A stretch of 64,000 bases of DNA from Actinostola sp. cb2023 (Eukaryota; Cnidaria; Anthozoa; Actiniaria; Actinostolidae): positions 996,189 through 1,060,188 of the forward strand of contig JAUJYZ010000245.1 of assembly GCA_033675265.1 (NCBI GenBank). Reading direction: 5' to 3'. The position numbers and the translations under genes are program-made. Shown piece by piece: positions 58,769 to 64,000 of this stretch. Under the pieces are notes generated by a model, which saw only the letters and a program-made list of their open reading frames with translations, searched no databases and had not been told where the DNA came from. Numbering within the stretch: the stretch's first letter is position 1; every line of letters begins with the position of its first letter.

Positions 58769-61066
58769 TAGTACAAAGTTTTCAGTAAGTTACGATTACA
58801 TATTTACCCGGTGGCATCTTGATTTTCGCTGCTAGCGACGTAACCGTTCATTAGTGATGATCAATTATTATCAATATTAGCAGATTAGTACATTTCGTTG
58901 ATAACGAAACAGCAACGCTCTGGAAATAAATGTCAACCGCTGGAATTCACTGAGCTATTACTTTTAAATGGATCTAAGAAGGGGAAACACACTCGCATTC
59001 AGAAATCAGCGACAGTAATAATTGACTTCAAGAACGTATAGCCTACCGGTATATATATCGCAATACGTACCAAAACATACTGTAGTCCCAGCCTAAATTT
59101 GTGAAAAAAAACTATAAATTCTGAAATTATATTGTTGAGCGACAAATATTTTAGCATAAAAAGAAGTAGGATTTAATCTTTTCGCTGATAGATGACGATC
59201 ATAGGCCCAAGTTTGTGTGCGCGCTGTTGTGTCGATACATTCCACCAGCGGTTTCACTCATTTAAGCGGACCTCTGTGGAAGCAACAACATGCACATCGA
59301 GGGTCTAGATGGCTAGTTTTCTTCGATGTAGAGCCCTAAAATGTTGACTTTCTCCTCAAAATTAAGCCTTTGACTGTTCATTTTTTAATTCTCAAAATAA
59401 TTCAGCACTTAATTGATCTCGCAAGAATTATTCAGCGCGAAAAGAAGTCATGATTTCGAGTTCTGGCTCGCTGACAGGCGATTCAACAATGGCCGTCTTC
59501 AAGTTACGAAGGGAATGCCTACCTTCTAACAGGATCTACTTGTGAATTTAAGTATCTGAAGGATTCAAGTATTGATGAATAAGGAAATATCCTTGAGCTG
59601 GGAAGCAAGGTAAGCCCTATTTTCAATTAACTCTGCTTGAGAGAGTCCGATTTTGCACCTACCAGAAAAACCACAAAATGTTGCACGTGTGCTTATAAAA
59701 ATGGCCATAACTTCTGAAATATTGAAAACGTACACAGGTTTTTTACATATTTGTATCAATAAAGGACTGTACTTTTTGGTTGCATAGGCTAGAGTTTCCA
59801 GATAAGTGCCACTTTCTCGAAATCAGCGTCTCAATCGAGGTTATTTCGAGCCCTCAATCCGTGGTGATTATAGTAGGGGTCACAATATGCTTGTTTTTGC
59901 TTCAACGGTTAAATTGAGGAAATACATCTCAGTTACTAGGAAAACTAGAAAGATATGTGAGCAATTTGACATGAAATTCATTGCCTGATGATGCGAATTG
60001 AAGTTTCTACAGCGCCACGAATAATGCCTAATTTCAAGTTTTGAGACGTCGCTACTGGGCCCTGGCTGGTCAAAATGTTTGGCGGTTTCTAACGCCGCCA
60101 GAAAAATGTTTTGAACCAAACCAAACCTGTTTTAGTACTAACCTTGATAAAGTCTTTCAGTCGCTAGAGTTTCAGGAAAAATTATTTTAGGCGCGAATTT
60201 GAGTGGGTGGTTTTTAGGGAGACGGCCTCTTAAAACGGCTAAAACCCAGCTAGAAAGGATCTACATAATATCAAAAACAACTACAGACAAAGGTTAGTCC
60301 AAGTTTATTACAAACCAATTTTACGATATTTTCGACCCATACATTTACTGTATATACAAGACAATTGCTTGGGTTGCCTGTGGTTGGATTGATTATTAGT
60401 CGGGCTTCCTGTGGAAGCTCCGACTCTAAAAATGCAGGCCGGTATTCTTTGACCTCAAATCAGCAAGTGAGTTCTACAGCGCATGCGCCCTGTGCCGGCC
60501 GCTAAGATAATCAGTTTGTCGTCTTGTTTTCAAAATAACCACAATAATTCATAGAGATATGGATTTATCAATCCAGTACTAGTACTGCAAAGGGTTTAGA
60601 GATCTTTAGAACTTAAAACGAATCGAAGTGAGTTGATACACGCAGCCGGCGGTGAAGAGAACAGTTGTAAGGTTTTCAGCCGACCGATAACCGTCGAGGT
60701 AAACCCATATTTACACTTCATCCAAACATTGTTTAATCACTCTGCGATGTCTAGTTTATGTATGCGGTATTTGTATTTGTATGGATATATTTTTGGTAAC
60801 AAATAAACTATGTCATTGTCATTCATGATTCGCCGAGCTTGTGAAATCGCAGTACTGAAATTGCAAGGAAAGCATGTTCTTTCGAGCTCGAGTCACGCAA
60901 CGACGAGCAAGCAACTGTTTTTTAATAGTTTTAAATAGGCTACATTTCATTTAGAAGCCCGACTTCACGCTAGAAGAGCGTCTAGTAATAATAATTGATT
61001 GATGAAGACCACAGCACACTGTGCATGTTTATATCTTTGGTAACGTAATACCGTAGAATTCCGATA

Positions 61067-61300
61067 GTAACGGCCTTCCCGAAAATAACGCCCCCCCCGA
61101 AAGTAACGTTAGTTTTTGCGCGCCCCCCCGAAAGTAACGTTATTTTATGCGCCCCCCGAAGTAACGTTAGTTTTTGCGCCCCCCCGAAAGTAACGTTATT
61201 TTATGCACCCCCCGAAAGTAACGTTAGTTTTTGCGCCCCCCCCGAAAGTAACGTTAGTTTTTGCCTTTCTTTATAAATCCCGAAAGGAACGGACCTCCCC
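61067..61300. repeat. Tandem repeat, CCCCCGAAAGTAACGTTA(G/T)TTT unit
   Basis: About six copies of a 31-34 bp unit, C-run plus GAAAGTAACGTTAGTTTTTG or the variant GTTATTTTATGC. A related block (CCCCGAAAGTAACAGTTACT) is at 46745-46830. Confidence 0.85.
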
Positions 61301-61888
61301 CGAAAGGAACTATTAAAATGAAGCTATTATGCATTGTTCTTTCGCAATGATACATTGGACAAATATTCCTCAAAATGAAATGGAAATACTTACAAAATTA
61401 TTTCTTTGTCCTTTGGAGTTATAATAATTGCAAAGGCACTTTCATCTCTTGTTACCATTTTGTTACTAGACAGTGACGAGCGCGCGGCCGGGCCCGAAAC
61501 GTTTGCGGGACTTTCGAGAAACGGGCCCGGATTTATTGATTTCCACATTTTGATTTAACACTGACAGTAAAGCAAGTTTCAAGACGTTTTCTTTTTAATT
61601 CCTTGCAAAAACGCGGATTTCACAATGAATGAAAATCAATATTATTGTAGTTTTCACAATATAAGTGAGAGTGAAAGTATGGGATATATTCTCTGGGATA
61701 TACTTATTACCTGAAGCAGTAGAAGAATGTAGAGTGATCGCTGGATTGTGATGAGCTCATTGTGATTAACCACAATGCCTTCAAATGAAATCGAGATTTT
61801 GAACCTGCTGTCTCCGTTTCGCTCGCTCAGGCTCGCTACGCTATAGCCTCCTTTGCAGGCGATTTCAGGACCTCTCCTACCTGGAAGC

Positions 61889-61942
61889 ATTCTCGTCCCC
61901 AGACCCTTCTCAGCTTTCTGAGAAGTGTCTGGGGACGAGAAT
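61889..61942. repeat. Short palindrome
   Basis: CATTCTCGTCCCCAGAC pairs with GTCTGGGGACGAGAATG around a TTCTCAGCTTTCTGAGAA centre. Confidence 0.8.
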
Positions 61943-62236
61943 GACCTGGAAGAACACTTGCAGACGAGGCTAGCCAGTACAAACCTCTGACTAAAAGCGT
62001 GAAATAATATACTAAATCTAAACTAGACGCTCTACTAGCGGGGACAAGGCGCATTAGAAGCCACTTTCACGTTTGAGGTCAAAGAACGACAACGACGAAA
62101 AACAGCCAGCTTTTTTAGACTCGCCCGCCCGAGTAATAATACTAAATTGTTCTATTTTTATCAGTTATTTTCTATTGTTTCATCACTTTGTCTTAGTACT
62201 AAATAGTACCATTTAGTTAGTACTGTTTCACGCTTT

Positions 62237-62336
62237 TAGAGCAGATTTAACATGACTGTGAAAAACTTTGGATTTCGAATGATTTCGCGTCGTGACCGTG
62301 CGCCATGGTTTTTTCAGTCATACGAAATCTGCTCTA
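62237..62336. mobile_element. Small fold-back MITE, 100 bp
   Basis: TAGAGCAGATTTAACATGAC at the left is mirrored by GTCATACGAAATCTGCTCTA. Confidence 0.7.
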
Positions 62337-62661
62337 GTGTTTGTACTCTATGTACGTAATCACCTAACCTCCCGTACGTGTAGAAATCGGAGGGAAAATT
62401 AAAGAGCTATAAAGATACCCACAAAGTTCTTCCGAGTGTCAGCACTAGAAAGAAAGGAGAGAGAGAAAAAAATATCCGGCAGTGCGCTGTACCACAGGGA
62501 TCCCGATCAGGGATCTATGACATCACAGGAAGCCCATAAAAAGAACCGTACATAACAACATTTTTCTTTCAGTAGAAATAGTGAGACTTCCTTTGATTGG
62601 TAGGGAAAGCACGTGCACGATGAGCAATCACAGTGACAGTAATTCGCTGAAATGAAAATGT

Positions 62662-62846
62662 ATAGAGTCGTTCGTATGAGTGGGAAACCGGTCACGGTAC
62701 GGAGTCGAACACATTGTATTCAACCAATCACAGCGCGCGAAATCATTTCTCGACCAATCACAATGCTTGGATACCGCACGATGATGGCGCGATACGGTCA
62801 CTGCACGGCACGTAACTACTTCCCACTCATACGAAAACGACTCTAT
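62662..62846. mobile_element. Fold-back MITE with ATAGAGTCGTT ends
   Basis: ATAGAGTCGTTCGTATGAGT and the right end CTCATACGAAAACGACTCTA are complementary; AACCAATCACA occurs twice inside. Confidence 0.75.
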
Positions 62847-63467
62847 TGAGATCAGCGCAATATAAGTTAATAAATATGAGTAACAAATAGTAGACGTTCT
62901 ATTTACCTGGTACACATTTATTATATGTCAAGTCGATTCATTCACAAATCTTTGTTTTTAATTGTAAAAGTTCAGTACGTCTAATTGTTGTAAGGTCTTG
63001 ACCTATGTGTTGGCTCTTGGGATAGGGAAAGGAAGGACGGGAGGGAAAGGAAGGGAGGAATGGATGGGAAAAATGAGAGAAGGGGAGAGCGGCTGATTAT
63101 CAGACGGCATGGGGTCAACTGTCAATCACTTTTTCTCATCAGTTGACCCTGTGCCATCTGATAAACTTGTAAGCACGCCTTTGGGGGTAAGATGGTTACT
63201 CACAAATAGACTATCCGCTCTACCCTCTACAATGCATAGTTGGATACTCCGAATTTTGGAAAAAAATTACTGTGCAACACGAAGAAGTGTTGTGACCTTC
63301 AAAATGTATTTTCATACTCTCGTCGCAATGATGAAACAATAGAATGGACAATTAACGAGAGAAAATAAGGGCTTCTCCATCCTCAGTAACCCAGTGTGTG
63401 TCTGCGGGGGAGAGGGGTTCCTAGGATGTTGCTTCACTATCTTACCACTTAGGAAACTAGTGGTATA
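62847..63467. other. Spacer, no supported gene
   Basis: A purine-rich patch (63020-63090) and an imperfect hairpin (GGGGTCAACTG against CAGTTGACCCTG at 63110-63150) are the only structures noticed. Confidence 0.4.
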
Positions 63468-63794
63468 AATGAGGGTTTATCATGTAATTTCAAAACTCAT
63501 AGGACAAAAAAATGATTATCATAGCTGGAAAGAGCTCATTGAAATGAGTAAAAATGTGAAGTTTGGAAAAGATTGCTTCACAAATTGCGAAAATATGAAT
63601 TTTCAAAAATCGAAATTTTATGTGAAAACCTTTGTTGGTAGGCAAGAGTTGCCTACCAGCGTAAATTTCCAAAGGTTTGATTTTTGAAAATTCATATCTT
63701 CGCAATTTGTGAAGCAATCTTTTCCAAACTTCACATTTTTACTCATTTCAACGAGCTCTTCATGAGTTTTGAAATTACATGATAAACCCTCATT
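63468..63794. mobile_element. Fold-back MITE, copy 2 of the 5024 family
   Basis: The ends AATGAGGGTTTATCATGTAA and ACATGATAAACCCTCATT are fully complementary, with AAACTCATAGGACAAAAA on the left. It lacks the extra right-arm segment of the first copy but has a loop (GTAGGCAAGAGTTGCCTAC) of its own. The arms are cleaner than in copy 1, so it is probably younger. Confidence 0.8.
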
Positions 63795-64000
63795 GGGTGA
63801 AACAATCTTGTAAAATTCTAAAAATCATTTAAAAGGCAGATCATTCTGGGGTTAGCTGAGCAGTAGCTTATTTTCTCTTGTTTAAATGGACCTAATGTCT
63901 CACCATGTTAGAAGCTGATTGAAATGGAGTCGCACTTGAGCATTACATTGTAACAATAACACTTTCTTCTCATCTGCCCCTCCCTCCCTCCCACCCAAGA

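Larger units (their letters stand above)
57411..59062. mobile_element. Element of about 1.65 kb nested in the right arm
   Basis: The left end GGCTATACGTTCTTGAAAGT through GCTGATTTCTGAATTC is mirrored near 58998-59060 (ATTCAGAAATCAGCGAC, CTTCAAGAACGTATAGCC). The left arm of the 6.8-kb element lacks this block. It contains two further MITEs. Boundaries are approximate. Confidence 0.55.
53416..60233. mobile_element. 6.8-kb long-inverted-repeat element bounded by TTAA
   Basis: TTAAGAGGCCGTCTCCCTAA at 53416 is the exact complement of the right tip ending at 60233. Matching arms: 53416 to about 54535 with about 59100-60233, and about 54675-55300 with about 56670-57290. By eye they are nearly identical. 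The right arm is split by an insertion of about 1.8 kb (57290-59100). The spacer holds a decayed coding region. If TTAA is the target duplication, the element is 53420-60229; TTAA targets are used by piggyBac and Kolobok elements, but no such transposase was recognised. Confidence 0.75.
60234..62236. other. Spacer with repeats, no supported gene
   Basis: A possible element with ends TAGTCGGGCTTCCTG (60398) and AGAAGCCCGACTTC (60956) is visible. No coding exon was recognised. Confidence 0.4.

Overview
This window is metazoan nuclear DNA, most probably from an anthozoan cnidarian (stony coral or sea anemone). The reasons are that animal signalling genes are split by consensus GT/AG introns, intronless class-A GPCR genes of cnidarian type are present, base composition is AT-rich, and there is a very dense load of small fold-back DNA transposons (MITEs). 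The species call is inference; no species-specific marker was recognised.

Layout. (1) 2918-12189, + strand: a complete nine-exon mixed-lineage kinase (MLK, MAP3K9/10/11/21-like; SH3, kinase, leucine zipper, CRIB) of 882 codons, reconstructed with every splice phase consistent. (2) 14.4-19.5 kb: an inverted duplication of an intronless GPCR gene. The minus-strand copy is intact; the plus-strand copy is frameshifted. Different mobile elements have landed in each arm, so each arm acts as the empty site for the other's insertions. (3) 25299-32215, - strand: a three-exon gene for an 897-residue adaptor-like protein with three PTB/PID domains and several SH2-docking tyrosine motifs. (4) 37794-38885, - strand: an intact single-exon GT31 beta-1,3-galactosyltransferase. 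(5) 39862-47965: an 8.1-kb segment bounded by a 34-bp terminal inverted repeat. Just inside each end lies an array of 16 ten-base palindromes at 25-bp pitch. It looks like one large DNA transposon, and it holds two matched exons of an unrecognised gene, the 5' part of an LTR-type retroelement and several MITEs. (6) 53416-60233: a 6.8-kb long inverted repeat with TTAA at both tips. Its central spacer carries a decayed minus-strand multi-copy cnidarian coding sequence. (7) The rest is mainly nested MITEs, minisatellites and homopolymer tracts, including 166 consecutive C.

The MLK kinase, the triple-PTB scaffold and the GPCR could all belong to membrane-to-MAPK signalling, but nothing in the sequence shows that they act together. 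The most unusual items are the 8.1-kb element with paired 16-core arrays, the triple-PTB protein, and the long-inverted-repeat element. All family calls come from motif reading by eye; no database search was run.
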